Part shown: in pieces, positions 1 through 9,157 of the stretch
Numbering within the stretch: position 1 is the first letter of the stretch
Layout: every line of letters begins with the position of its first letter
The notes under the pieces: model-generated
What the model saw: the letters and a program-made list of their open reading frames with translations, nothing else
Told to the model about the DNA's origin: nothing
Database searches by the model: none
DNA from: Xenorhabdus nematophila ATCC 19061
GTDB taxonomy: Bacteria; Pseudomonadota; Gammaproteobacteria; Enterobacterales; Enterobacteriaceae
Direction of reading: 5' to 3'
Length of the DNA stretch: 64,000 nt
Assembly (NCBI RefSeq): GCF_000252955.1
Contig: NC_014228.1
Span: 2,953,232 to 3,017,231 of the forward strand
Position numbers and translations under genes: made by a program

Positions 1-28
1 TGAATCACGGTAATTTCACACATTAAAA

Positions 29-75
29 AATCATAATATGACAAATAGATAACCAAAATCTGTCATATTATGATT
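29..75. repeat. Inverted repeat, operator-like
   Basis: AATCATAATATGACA at 29-43 is perfectly inverted at 61-75 (TGTCATATTATGATT), with a 17-base spacer. The arms share their core with the palindrome at 184-198. Spacing and repetition suggest a regulator site rather than a terminator. Confidence 0.6.
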
Positions 76-183
76 CCCATAAACAATGTGTCTCGTCGCT
101 AACTGTATGATAGGAAACTATCTGGTTTAGTTTTTTATGATTTCTTTTTCATAAAAAAAAGTCAAACAAATTTTACACTAAAA

Positions 184-198
184 AATCATATTATGATT
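184..198. promoter_or_regulatory. Palindromic operator candidate
   Basis: AATCATA-T-TATGATT is a perfect 15-bp palindrome carrying the same AATCATA core as the repeat at 29-75. Candidate site for the TerW-like regulator encoded at 3778; not demonstrated. Confidence 0.5.
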
Positions 199-396
199 GA
201 CTAAAACGTGTCGTCACCCCTATGCTGCGCCGCATATTTCATTGCGTTGAGAATGAACGGTGAAGATGACCAAGCTGGCTCTTGGCTATTTAACAATTGT
301 TTTCACCTGAGCAGAGAAATTTAGTTTATGAAAGGATAGTTATCGTTTCTATCAATCATCCCGGACAAGCTGGAATTTTTTTAAAAAAGGAATCAC

Positions 397-1551
397 ATGG
401 CCGCATTGAATCATCCCCACATGTGTCAAAAACAGACTTATCAAAAAAAATTGAATAGTGGGACGTTGACGGTCACGGCATCCCGTGGCTCTGCCTCTCT
501 GGATATGTTGTTTGATATTGCCGAACGCCGTAATCCCAAAAGGGCATTTTTGTTTGTCAGTAAGGTATTGGGGCGACATATTCCCATCAGCCCATCTATG
601 ATGCGTTCGGTTTATCAGCAATTAGCTGAACAATTTCCCGCCAATCTTCCCGGCCCGGTTTTATATATTGGCATGGCAGAAACGGCGGTCGGGCTGGCCG
701 CAGGGGTATTTCAGGAAACAAGCGGCAAGGTTGAAGCTTCTGTATTACTGACATCGACACGCCATCCGGTAGAAGGTGATTTATTGTGTGAATTTAAGGA
801 GAATCATAGTCATGCAACGGATCATCTGATTTACTGGCCGAAAGAGAGCCGGTTGCGTGACCGGGTGATGAATGCCCGTACTTTGGTTTTGATTGATGAT
901 GAAGCCACGACGGGCAATACGTTCCTCAATCTGCTGGAGGCATTGCGTCATTCAGGGCTTAAGCAGATTGAACAGATCGTGACGGTAACCTTGACCGACT
1001 GGAGTGATGAAGCTGTAATAAAACGCAGCCCACTGCCGGTTTCTACGGTTTCCCTCATTGAGGGAAGTTGGCAATGGGAAGCGGATATTTCTGCCCCTGT
1101 TCCGGTTATGCCGCAAGTCAATGTCACAGCGCAAGGAAAAGTCAGCATTATCGGCCGACAAAGCTGGGGACGCTTGGGGTTGGATGAAATCCAATGTGAT
1201 ATCGGTACTGATATCCACCCTATAGCGGGTGAGAAAATGCTGGTACTGGGTTCCAGTGAATTTGTCTGGCAGCCGTTTTTACTCGCGGAGCGCCTTGAGC
1301 GCGAAGGTGCGTTGGTTATGTTCGGCTCAACAACCCGTTCCCCGATCGCTTGTGGTCACGCGATTCAATCTGTGATGTCTTTTACCGATAATTACGGCCT
1401 TGGTATTCCGAATTTTCTCTACAATGTCGCTCATCAGCAGTTTGACCGCATATTGCTCTGTCTTGAAACACCGAAAACGGCTGTTGATCCGGCCTTGATG
1501 GCTCAGCTTACCTGTGTTTCTCCGATTGTAGAGATTGTGACTTATGATTAA
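397..1551 (+). CDS. TRSP-type phosphoribosyltransferase domain protein (Ter module)
   Basis: 384 aa, first gene of a three-gene operon. The N-terminal half is a type I PRTase fold with a PRPP-binding loop of the form VLIDDEATTGNT around residues 162-175. The C-terminal half carries the STTRSP motif (about residues 307-312) that gives the TRSP domain its name. Such proteins are known from the biosynthetic module that accompanies TerD-family genes and is proposed to make a nucleoside-like metabolite in metal and phage stress responses. Substrate unknown. Start chosen from the AAAAGGA site 7 bases upstream. It is followed after 48 bases by the StiP-like gene. Confidence 0.85.
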   Translation: MAALNHPHMCQKQTYQKKLNSGTLTVTASRGSASLDMLFDIAERRNPKRAFLFVSKVLGRHIPISPSMMRSVYQQLAEQFPANLPGPVLYIGMAETAVGLAAGVFQETSGKVEASVLLTSTRHPVEGDLLCEFKENHSHATDHLIYWPKESRLRDRVMNARTLVLIDDEATTGNTFLNLLEALRHSGLKQIEQIVTVTLTDWSDEAVIKRSPLPVSTVSLIEGSWQWEADISAPVPVMPQVNVTAQGKVSIIGRQSWGRLGLDEIQCDIGTDIHPIAGEKMLVLGSSEFVWQPFLLAERLEREGALVMFGSTTRSPIACGHAIQSVMSFTDNYGLGIPNFLYNVAHQQFDRILLCLETPKTAVDPALMAQLTCVSPIVEIVTYD

Positions 1552-1599
1552 GTCAGTTTGTTGACACATTGATGACTACCTTATTTGGAGCTGTAAATA

Positions 1600-2679
1600 A
1601 TGAATAGCTTTCCGCCTTTTTCCGGGAGTTATGCGTCTGATGATGTTCAATTTCTGTTAAAGCCAATCCAAATTGAGATGACGCCTGTCGATGTTAAGGA
1701 ACGATTGATCCAGTCTGGTGCCCGCCATTATTCGGATATGCTGAGTCAGGAGCCGGAGCCAACATCTTATCATCTTGAGTTGTTTGAAAAAGCCCTTGAG
1801 CAAGGCGCGGCCAGACTGGCAACAGAAGTTGTTATGCTTGCCAAGGCACTGGTATCCCGCGTTGGTGACAAACCGATTGTGTTAGTGAGTCTGGTCAGGG
1901 CTGGCGTACCTTTGGGGGTTATGCTGCATCAAATTCTCAGAAAGATGGGTAAGTGTTCTTATCATTATGGGATTAGCATTATTCGGGATCGTGGCATTGA
2001 TAATACCGCTCTATCATACATTGAGCAGCAACATGGTACAGATAGCGTGGTGTTTGTTGATGGCTGGACAGGAAAAGGGGCGATTACGACAGAACTGTCG
2101 CGGGCTTTGGCGGGAAGGGCAGGTTATGCGGGTATTCCCCGTTTGGTGGTACTGGCCGATCCGTGCGGTTGTTCATGGCTGGCAGCCAGTGATGATGATT
2201 GGTTGATCCCTTTTGGTATTATGGGCGCGCCGGTATCGGGATTGATATCACGTTCTATCTGGCATGAGGAAGGGCTGCATGGCTGTGTAAAGTGCGATCA
2301 CCTGATTGCGTATGAGTGTAGCCGCTTGCTGGTGGATACTGTTGCTGATCATCGTGATCGATTGGATCTGAGTTCTATTCCGGAAGCCGTTTGGCATCCA
2401 CAAGAAAAGCTTCCTTTATTGCAATTGAGTAAAACGGTGATTTCAAATCTGGCTGAAAAATACCAGATTGACAGTATTAACCGCATTAAGCCGGGCATTG
2501 CTGAAGCGACTCGTGCGGTCTTGCGGCGTGTTCCGGAACATGTCCTTGTGCGTTCCTTGAATGATCCTGATGTTGCTCTGTTAGTGCATCTGGCACGTCA
2601 GAAAAATGTGGTGATTACGGAAGTTGGTGATCTGATTGGTCAATATCGTGCTGTGACTATCATTAAGAAGGTCGTATGA
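1600..2679 (+). CDS. StiP-family protein with PELOTA-type C-terminal domain
   Basis: 359 aa. The first two thirds resemble the 'cysteine protease StiP' family, itself related to phosphoribosyltransferases: a PRPP-loop-like segment (FVDGWTGKGAITTE) lies near residues 151-164, and conserved Cys residues sit in the DPCGCSW and GCVKCDH stretches. The last about 70 residues (VRSLNDPDVALLVHLAR and following) fit the PELOTA RNA-binding domain. In Ter modules this gene is regularly next to the TRSP PRTase, as here. It overlaps the next gene by 4 bases (ATGA), implying translational coupling. Protease versus transferase activity cannot be decided from sequence. Confidence 0.85.
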   Translation: MNSFPPFSGSYASDDVQFLLKPIQIEMTPVDVKERLIQSGARHYSDMLSQEPEPTSYHLELFEKALEQGAARLATEVVMLAKALVSRVGDKPIVLVSLVRAGVPLGVMLHQILRKMGKCSYHYGISIIRDRGIDNTALSYIEQQHGTDSVVFVDGWTGKGAITTELSRALAGRAGYAGIPRLVVLADPCGCSWLAASDDDWLIPFGIMGAPVSGLISRSIWHEEGLHGCVKCDHLIAYECSRLLVDTVADHRDRLDLSSIPEAVWHPQEKLPLLQLSKTVISNLAEKYQIDSINRIKPGIAEATRAVLRRVPEHVLVRSLNDPDVALLVHLARQKNVVITEVGDLIGQYRAVTIIKKVV

Positions 2680-3617
2680 TGATGTCTATTCCTTCCCCGC
2701 ATCAGCTTGGTGCGACTCTGTATATGCCGGCTACGCGCCAAGACATTGCAGAAATTGTGCTACAAAATAAGATTGTGGGTTTACGTTCTCTGGTTATTTG
2801 TCTGGAAGATGCGGTCAGTGAACGGGATATTCCTGCCGCTATTGATAATCTCGGCGGTGTACTGCAAATACTGGCAGAAGCGGGTGTCCGGCATGCTGGT
2901 AAACAGGTGTCTGATACTAAGCGTCATCATCCCCTGCTTTTTATCCGGCCCCGCAACGAGATGATGGCAAAACAATTGATTACCAATGTTAATCTCAACG
3001 CTATTGATGGGCTGGTTTTGCCCAAATTTACCTGCGCTTCATTGCCCGGTTGGTGGGAGATTATTCGTTCGACTCATCTTTGCATGATGCCTACGCTAGA
3101 GACCAAAGAGGTCTTTGATGTCCAAAAAATGAATCAGCTTGCTGACATCCTAAAAGCTCACCCTTGTGAGGCCCGTATTATTGCCCTGCGTATCGGTGGT
3201 AACGATCTGATGAATGTGATGTCTCTGCGGCGTCCCCGTGATTTCACTCTCTATGACGGGCCAATGGGATATGTCATTAAAATGCTGGTGGCCGTTTTTG
3301 CTGCGCGGGGGTTTGCCCTGACGGCACCCGTTTGCGAGCATATTGATGACCTGAAACTACTGGAGAAAGAGCTGACATTGGATATTACTCACGGTTTGGT
3401 GGGAAAAACTGCCATCCATCCCAGGCAGATTGCGTGTATCCATCAAGCGCTTATGGTCAGTGCCCCTGATTATGCGGATGCGCTGAGCATTCTCAACGCA
3501 AAACAGGCTGTTTTCAAATCTCAGGGTGTCATGTGTGAACCGGCGACTCATCAACGTTGGGCGATGAATATTCTTGAGCGGGCGGCGCATTATGGAATAG
3601 TACCAGAAGCGGCATAG
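2676..3617 (+). CDS. HpcH/HpaI aldolase / citrate lyase beta-like protein (Ter module)
   Basis: 313 aa C-C bond lyase of the CitE-like TIM-barrel superfamily. Visible family features are LVICLEDAV near residues 37-45 (acidic metal-site region), LFIRPRN near 88-94, LVLPKF near 114-119, PTLETKE near 139-145 and the C-terminal KTAIHPRQ near 244-251, as in CitE homologues. Third gene of the Ter-associated operon, translationally coupled to the StiP gene. Three adjacent ATGs (2676, 2679, 2682) leave the exact start open. ATP-grasp and HAD genes often found in this module are absent from the window and may lie elsewhere. Confidence 0.85.
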   Translation: MMMSIPSPHQLGATLYMPATRQDIAEIVLQNKIVGLRSLVICLEDAVSERDIPAAIDNLGGVLQILAEAGVRHAGKQVSDTKRHHPLLFIRPRNEMMAKQLITNVNLNAIDGLVLPKFTCASLPGWWEIIRSTHLCMMPTLETKEVFDVQKMNQLADILKAHPCEARIIALRIGGNDLMNVMSLRRPRDFTLYDGPMGYVIKMLVAVFAARGFALTAPVCEHIDDLKLLEKELTLDITHGLVGKTAIHPRQIACIHQALMVSAPDYADALSILNAKQAVFKSQGVMCEPATHQRWAMNILERAAHYGIVPEAA

Positions 3618-3643
3618 ATTCAGGGGATAACAGAACCTGAATC
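3617..3643 (+). terminator. Hairpin after the Ter-module operon
   Basis: GATTCAGG (3617-3624) pairs with CCTGAATC (3636-3643), starting at the stop codon of the lyase gene. There is no clear U-tract, so termination may be partial. Confidence 0.45.
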
Positions 3644-3738
3644 GATGAAAAGTACCGTAAGGGTTTTAAGCTGTTTTAATATTGATTTACCCGTGTCAGA
3701 GGTTATGCTGAAAACTATCCTCGTCGTTAACTGTAGGG

Positions 3739-3763
3739 AATCAGGGTTTTGTTATCCCTGATT
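3739..3763 (+). promoter_or_regulatory. Hairpin in the leader of the TerW-like gene
   Basis: AATCAGGG (3739-3746) pairs with CCCTGATT (3756-3763), ending 15 bases before the ATG at 3778. It could be a leader structure or an operator palindrome; its arms partly resemble the hairpin at 3617-3643. Confidence 0.4.
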
Positions 3764-3777
3764 TGGTAATTTTAAGA

Positions 3778-4263
3778 ATGCTGCTCAGTCCCAAACAATT
3801 TAGAAACTTCAAGTTAACCTTATTGCTTTCACATGGCAAACCGGTTAGTAAAGCCAGAATCATCCGAGAACTCAATTGTTCGGAGCCAACATTAACTCGT
3901 GCCCTTCGGGAATTGAGGGATCTTTATTGCGCTGATATTCGGTTTAGTAAGATAGGTATCACTTATCAGCTGGTTGATAAAGGAATGCTGACTAAAAAAG
4001 ATGTAAAAAGGATAGAAGAATTACTTGCTCAGCATCTCAGCTTGAAAGCTGAAGAAGCAACCAGCCATGTCTTCCTTGATAAAGAAAAGAAAAAACCGGT
4101 TTCTCTCTCTTTGAGAATGTCTGTGATCAGAAAAATTGATGGTCTGTCTCACCGTCTTGAGACAACCCGCAGTGAAATAGTCGAAATGGTCGTGGACAGA
4201 TTTATTGAAATGCTGCTGAAAGAAACGCTAAACAGTGAATCCCCTAAGCAGAAAATGCCGTAA
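3778..4263 (+). CDS. terW: TerW-like DNA-binding regulator
   Basis: About 161 aa from the ATG at 3778; a TTG at 3763 would add five residues but lies inside a hairpin. The first about 75 residues form a winged-helix domain (SKARIIRELNCSEPTLTRAL recognition region). The C-terminal part (VSLSLRMSVIRKIDGLSHRL, then TTRSEIVEMVVDRFIEML) looks like a ribbon-helix-helix-type segment. Layout and sequence match my recollection of TerW, a regulator of tellurite-resistance operons, and the position next to a Ter module supports this. Probable targets are the AATCATA repeats at 29-198. The symbol is given with moderate certainty. Confidence 0.7.
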   Translation: MLLSPKQFRNFKLTLLLSHGKPVSKARIIRELNCSEPTLTRALRELRDLYCADIRFSKIGITYQLVDKGMLTKKDVKRIEELLAQHLSLKAEEATSHVFLDKEKKKPVSLSLRMSVIRKIDGLSHRLETTRSEIVEMVVDRFIEMLLKETLNSESPKQKMP

Positions 4264-4330
4264 TGCCAGCCGGTTGAATTCAACTGGCACCACAGGGAGA
4301 TGATTGGGGTTTGATAGCCTGAGGGAGCGC

Positions 4331-4825
4331 TTAATGATTACGGCGCGTAAGTTTATCAAGGTATCCCATAACAAATGCGGACAAAACGAAGGTGAGGTGG
4401 ATAATGACATACCACATAAGTTTATTGTCCGGCACATTTCTGGCATCCATGAAAACACGTAGCAGATGAATGGAGGAAATGGCGACAATTGAGGCTGCAA
4501 CTTTATTTTTAAGCGAAGTTGCATCCATTTTTCCCAGCCAGCTTAGTTTTTCCCTGCTTTCGTGAATATCCAACGTTGAAACAAAGTTTTCATAGCCGGA
4601 AAACATCACCATCACTAACAGCCCACCCACCAGAGCCATATCAATCAGAGAAAGCAGTGTCAGGATCAGGTCAGATTCTGCAATGGAAAAAATATGAGGA
4701 GCTATGTGTATGATTTCATCAAAAAATTTAACCGCAAGGGCAAGTAATGCTAATGATAAACCGAAATAAACCGGCGCAAGCAACCAACGAGAGGTATACA
4801 TAGCGTTTTCGAGAAAGCGTTCCAT
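4331..4825 (-). CDS. yqhA: YqhA / UPF0114 family inner-membrane protein
   Basis: 164 aa, the normal length for UPF0114 (TIGR00645). Three to four hydrophobic helices are visible: about residues 15-35, 52-75, 105-125 and 136-155. The family opening [20 protein letters not shown] is diagnostic. The function is unknown in the family. It is transcribed alone, convergent with the TerW-like gene and divergent from the autotransporter. Confidence 0.93.
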   Translation of the reverse strand: MERFLENAMYTSRWLLAPVYFGLSLALLALAVKFFDEIIHIAPHIFSIAESDLILTLLSLIDMALVGGLLVMVMFSGYENFVSTLDIHESREKLSWLGKMDATSLKNKVAASIVAISSIHLLRVFMDARNVPDNKLMWYVIIHLTFVLSAFVMGYLDKLTRRNH

Positions 4826-5051
4826 GGTTTTTTTAATTTGTTACAAAAGGGGCGATAGTATAGATCAAGAGTGTGAAAGCTACGAAATACATATCGCTAT
4901 TATGCTGTCACTCTATAGCAGAGAAAGAGTCACTTCACTTTCAGAATAACACTTTACGCTTCTTAATTGTTAAAAAATATTTAATCTAATGTTAATTATG
5001 TGTGGCATTTTATGCTGTCTACACACAGGTATTTTGCCAAATTAACAATGG

Positions 5052-8000
5052 ATGATAATTAACATGAAGAAGCGATACAGAATTGCTCGGAATACGCTGG
5101 CTGATGCACATTTATCAGTCAAAACCCAACCACGTATACTTTGTCATGCCATAGCTTGCTGTCTGGCTGCTGCCAGTGCTGGAGCCTATGCTGAAAATTA
5201 TGTTGAAAAAGGGCGATTGGGTGATCCGGCCAGTTGGTGGACTGATGAATTCAAAAATGAGTGGGGACTGGCTGCGATTCATGCTGATGAAGCCTATGCC
5301 AGAGGCTATACCGGTAAAGGGATCAAACTGGGGATATTCGATCAGGCCGTTTACGCCAAGCATCCTGAATTAATGGGCAAGGGTAAAGTCATCAACTTAA
5401 TTACCTCTGGAATACGTGAATATACTGATCCCTACATTAAAGTGAAGAAAGGGGATAAATTCGAGTATGACGGTACACCAACCATTGATAAAAACGGTAA
5501 ATTGGGCGCTCACGGTGTTCATGTAGCGGGTATTGCTGCGGGTAACCGGGATGGCAGAAAAATGCACGGCGTGGCCTATGACGCCCGGATCATTAGCGCT
5601 GACAACGGCGATCCCGGTCCTGAAGACGGCATTATATTGGGTAATGATGGTGGTGTTTATCAGGCAGGTTGGCAGGCTTTGATAGATAGCGAGGCGCGCA
5701 TTATTAACAATAGCTGGGGGATTGGTATTAGTGAGCAGTTTGATAAGGTGAAAAAAGATCCGAACGCAGTACATTTTGCCTTGGCAGATGCTCAGAAACA
5801 GTTTGATGAAATCAAACCCATTTTGGGCACAAAGGCGGGTGGAGCCTATCAAGGGGCAATTGATGCTGCCCGAAGCGGCATTGTAACAATTTTTGCTGCC
5901 GGCAATAGTTATAATTTTACTGAGCCAGATGCCATTGCCGGTCTGGCTTGGTTTGTACCTGAAATTGCGCCCAACTGGATGACGGTCGCCAGTTTGAAAA
6001 AAGATCCGAACAGTACCAACAGTGAGCTGTATTCCATCAGTGAGTTTTCTTCCCAATGCGGTTATAGCGCCAGCCTTTGTGTCAGCGCGCCCGGCAGTAA
6101 GGTTTATAGCTCAATCATTAAAGGGACCGGAATGCATGACATTGAAAATGATTATGCTGAATATAACGGTACGTCAATGGCCGCACCGCACGCGGCTGGC
6201 AGTATTGCTGTATTAATGGAACGATTCCCCTATATGACGGGTGCTCAAGTGGCTTCCATTCTTCGTACTACTGCCACTGATATGGGAGAAAAGGGGATTG
6301 ATGAGCTTTACGGTTGGGGGTTGATTAACCTCGGTAAAGCGATAAATGGCCCTGGTATGTTCTATACCGCAGAAGATATTCCTGAGAAATTCCGTATTCC
6401 TGATCCTGATGGCGTGGCCTATGGCAATGGTCAGTTTATTGCCGATATTCCGGGAGTTGGCGCTGTGCTCGATAAAGGTAAACCGACTGAGCGTATTTGC
6501 AATGGTGGTTTGTGTTCATTCGATAAATGGAGCAACGATATCAGTGGGCATGGTGGTTTGACTAAACAAGGCAGCGGCACTTTGATCTTAGGTGGTCAGA
6601 ATACCTATTCCGGCCCAACGTTGGTCAAACAAGGATTATTGAATATCAGTGGTAGCGTCTCTTCCACGGTTTCGGTGCTGGAAAGTGGCATTATTGGGGG
6701 AAATGGTACCGTTGGTGAGTTGAATGTACAGCGTGGTGGAACGGTTGCACCGGGTAATTCTATCGGTACTCTGAATGCTTCGGAAAAAGTGACGTTTGAA
6801 CCGGGCTCCCGTTACGCGGTTGAAATAGCGGTTGATGGTCGTGGTGATCGTATTCAGGCTGCTAAAGGTGTACAGCTGAATGGCGGTGAAGTTGCCGTTT
6901 CCCTTGAAGATAGAGAGAATTTGCTTTCTTTTAAAGAAGTGCACAGCCTGATGGGGCAGCAATACAATATCTTGAATTCGGAGCAGAATATTAATGGTCG
7001 CTTTGACAGTGTTGTCCCGAATTACTTTTTCCTTGGCACTGGCTTGTCTTATGAGCCCAGTAAAGTCACCCTCCATGTTGGACGTAATGACAGAGCTTTC
7101 GCGGAGGTTGCTAAAACACAAAATGAGCGGGCCCTCGCTGCTGCCGTTGATACCCTCAGCGCCGGTAACCCCGTCTATGAAAGTATTTTAACGACCACAT
7201 CTGCGGACCAGGCCCGATATGCGTTCCGTCAGCTTGATGGGCAGATCCACGCGGATATTGCGTCATTGCTGGTCAACGACAGCCGTTATCTGCGTGATAC
7301 ACTGAATTCCCGTCTGAGTCAGGCTGAAGGCCGTTCATCATCTCCGGATATTCGTGGAGATGATAATGGTGCATGGGTGCGGTTGCTTGGCGCATGGAGC
7401 CATGCTTCCGGGACACAGAATGCGACAGGTTATCAGGTATCTAACTACAGTGTATTCCTCGGTGCGGATGCGCTTGTTGATGATGCCAGCCGCCTCGGTA
7501 TTGCAACGGGTTACACCCGAACGTCTCTGGATGGGGGGAACAGTGCGACGGCTGACAGCAATAACTATCATCTGGCCCTTTACGGTGATCGCCAATTTGG
7601 TGATTTAGCTTTACGTACCAATGGCGGCTTTACATGGCATCGCATTGAGACTAAACGTTTTATTGGCTATGGCAACCAACGTGATGATGAGAATGCGAAG
7701 TACAATGGACGCACAGCCCAGTTGTCTGCGGAACTGGCTTACCATCTGCCTGCTGGCGCTGTAAATTTAGAGCCGTTTGTTAATTTGGCTTATGTTAACT
7801 TCCGTAATGATGCCATCAATGAGGATGGTGGGGCCGCAGCACTTCACGCCAACAGCCAGCACACCGAAGCGACACTTTCCACGCTGGGACTGAGAGCCAA
7901 TCATGATTGGCAGACTGCATGGGGAGCTTCAATTGCCTTGAATGGAGAATTAGGTTGGCAGCACCAATATGGTGAGCGCGAGCGTGCGACAGGTTTAGCT

Positions 8001-8186
8001 TTCCGTGGCAGTAACACAACATTTATGACCCGTAGTGTGCCCGTGTCCCGTGATGGTGTGGTATTAAAGGCAAATGCAGAAATGACCACAAGTAATAATG
8101 TGTCAATTACACTTGGCTACAGTGGATTGCTGTCCAGCAACCATCAGGATAATAGTATGAATGTCGGTTTTAAATGGAAGTGCTGA
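5052..8186 (+). CDS. Subtilisin-like (S8) serine protease autotransporter
   Basis: 1044 aa type V secretion protein. Numbered from the ATG at 5052 (the ATG at 5064, MKKRYR, is an equally good start): extended signal peptide to about Ala47; S8 protease domain about 75-435 with catalytic Asp97 (LGIFDQAV), His154 (AHGVHVAG), oxyanion Asn285 (AAGNS) and Ser375 (NGTSMAAPH); a passenger-associated repeat (KQGSGTLILGGQNTYSG) near 515-535 leading into a beta-helix stalk; and a C-terminal beta-barrel of about 270 residues. All catalytic residues are present, so it should be active. Oddity: the last residue is Cys (FKWKC), where autotransporter barrels normally end in Phe or another aromatic. Likely a secreted virulence protease. 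Confidence 0.93.
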   Translation: MIINMKKRYRIARNTLADAHLSVKTQPRILCHAIACCLAAASAGAYAENYVEKGRLGDPASWWTDEFKNEWGLAAIHADEAYARGYTGKGIKLGIFDQAVYAKHPELMGKGKVINLITSGIREYTDPYIKVKKGDKFEYDGTPTIDKNGKLGAHGVHVAGIAAGNRDGRKMHGVAYDARIISADNGDPGPEDGIILGNDGGVYQAGWQALIDSEARIINNSWGIGISEQFDKVKKDPNAVHFALADAQKQFDEIKPILGTKAGGAYQGAIDAARSGIVTIFAAGNSYNFTEPDAIAGLAWFVPEIAPNWMTVASLKKDPNSTNSELYSISEFSSQCGYSASLCVSAPGSKVYSSIIKGTGMHDIENDYAEYNGTSMAAPHAAGSIAVLMERFPYMTGAQVASILRTTATDMGEKGIDELYGWGLINLGKAINGPGMFYTAEDIPEKFRIPDPDGVAYGNGQFIADIPGVGAVLDKGKPTERICNGGLCSFDKWSNDISGHGGLTKQGSGTLILGGQNTYSGPTLVKQGLLNISGSVSSTVSVLESGIIGGNGTVGELNVQRGGTVAPGNSIGTLNASEKVTFEPGSRYAVEIAVDGRGDRIQAAKGVQLNGGEVAVSLEDRENLLSFKEVHSLMGQQYNILNSEQNINGRFDSVVPNYFFLGTGLSYEPSKVTLHVGRNDRAFAEVAKTQNERALAAAVDTLSAGNPVYESILTTTSADQARYAFRQLDGQIHADIASLLVNDSRYLRDTLNSRLSQAEGRSSSPDIRGDDNGAWVRLLGAWSHASGTQNATGYQVSNYSVFLGADALVDDASRLGIATGYTRTSLDGGNSATADSNNYHLALYGDRQFGDLALRTNGGFTWHRIETKRFIGYGNQRDDENAKYNGRTAQLSAELAYHLPAGAVNLEPFVNLAYVNFRNDAINEDGGAAALHANSQHTEATLSTLGLRANHDWQTAWGASIALNGELGWQHQYGERERATGLAFRGSNTTFMTRSVPVSRDGVVLKANAEMTTSNNVSITLGYSGLLSSNHQDNSMNVGFKWKC

Positions 8187-8218
8187 TGCTCAGTAACGAG
8201 TAATGACCTGATACAGCA

Positions 8219-8244
8219 TGTGGAGTCAGTTAACTGACTCCACA
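8219..8244 (+). terminator. Perfect palindrome after the autotransporter
   Basis: TGTGGAGTCAGTT (8219-8231) is followed directly by its reverse complement (to 8244): 13-bp arms, no loop. It starts 33 bases after the stop and has only a weak AT-rich tail. Probable transcription end of the autotransporter gene. Confidence 0.6.
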
Positions 8245-8655
8245 ATATAAGAGACAGTGAAAATGAACCTTTTTGATGTTCCCGCATTTTTTGCTTCCTT
8301 GATGTCCCTATCTGTTTAATTTCACATATCTTTATTGCTTTTTGCGTGTTTTATTATCACGATTTAAGGGGGTTTTTGCTAAGGATCTAGTACGACAAGC
8401 TCCTTGCATCTAACTATTTGAAATCTATTAAGATATGATAGACGGCTTCTTAACCAAGAATTCTGGCTAAGAAACCGACTAGCATAAGTACAAAAAACAA
8501 ACTTATTGTCCCTGGTGTGGGCGAGTAAAAATTATCTATTCAAAATAATGAAAATAACTTGCCTATATAAAGGGAAAAATGATTCCCTTAGATTAACGTT
8601 CAGGCAAAGTACCAGTTTTAAATTATGTTTTGGTAGTGAAATTAATACACTATAC

Positions 8656-8703
8656 AATCATTAAAATCAACATATAAAAAAACAAATGTTGATTTTAATG
8701 ATT
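8656..8703. repeat. Perfect 18-bp inverted repeat (hairpin)
   Basis: AATCATTAAAATCAACAT (8656-8673) and its exact reverse complement (8686-8703) flank a 12-base A-rich loop. No neighbouring gene ends here, so an ordinary terminator role is not obvious. Confidence 0.7.
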
Positions 8704-9118
8704 AATATGCGTGTCATAATTTGATATATTACAGCTAGAACCCCAAACAAAAAATAACATTAACCAATTGATAATTAAGATAAAAAAATCAAATTTAAAT
8801 GCAAATTCGATTTACTGTCAGTAAAAAAAATTAATTTGTTATTTTAACCTATAAATAGTAGGTATATTTACATTGAATTGCATAATTATTCACATTATAA
8901 ATAAATATAATTCTAATAGTACCAATAAAAAATAATATACTCTTCCACTTTACTGCTATACAGGCTCATCCACTGATCACTATCACATAGTGATCCAGCC
9001 TACTATAAAATGGTTTTTTGTTGATTATTACAGATTGAAATTTATTAGGCGTAAGATAATCTGGTTTTACCCAGGTTCAATGATAAACAAATATGGAAAA
9101 ATCTAGATGGGGAATAAC

Positions 9119-9137
9119 ATGGGGGAAACTCCCCCAT
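9119..9137 (-). terminator. Hairpin after the YhhQ-like transporter gene
   Basis: ATGGGGG (9119-9125) pairs with CCCCCAT (9131-9137) around a 5-base loop, 21 bases beyond the stop codon of the minus-strand gene. The U-tract is poor. Confidence 0.55.
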
Positions 9138-9157
9138 TTACTTTGTTAAGCCGCAGT

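Larger units (their letters stand above)
1..396. promoter_or_regulatory. Upstream control region of the Ter-associated operon
   Basis: AT-rich region with no gene. It holds an inverted repeat (29-43 / 61-75), a palindrome of the same sequence family (184-198), a further half-site near 135-142, and a 16-mer (92-107) that recurs in front of the TerW-like gene. The purine-rich ribosome site AAAAGGA sits 7 bases before the ATG at 397. In known ter loci this kind of module lies beside terZABCDE, so a divergent ter operon left of the window is likely, but this is inference. Confidence 0.55.
8245..9157. other. Gene-free AT-rich interval with several hairpins
   Basis: No convincing ORF on either strand. 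It holds an imperfect inverted repeat centred on GAATTC (8441-8479), a perfect 18-bp inverted repeat with 12-base loop (8656-8673 / 8686-8703) and a 9-bp hairpin (8975-8983 / 8987-8995). These could be terminators, an ncRNA or a decayed small mobile element. Confidence 0.6.

Noticed and set aside
5397..6056. 219-codon minus-strand ORF inside the autotransporter gene
   Set aside because: Antisense to a protease domain whose catalytic motifs are all conserved.
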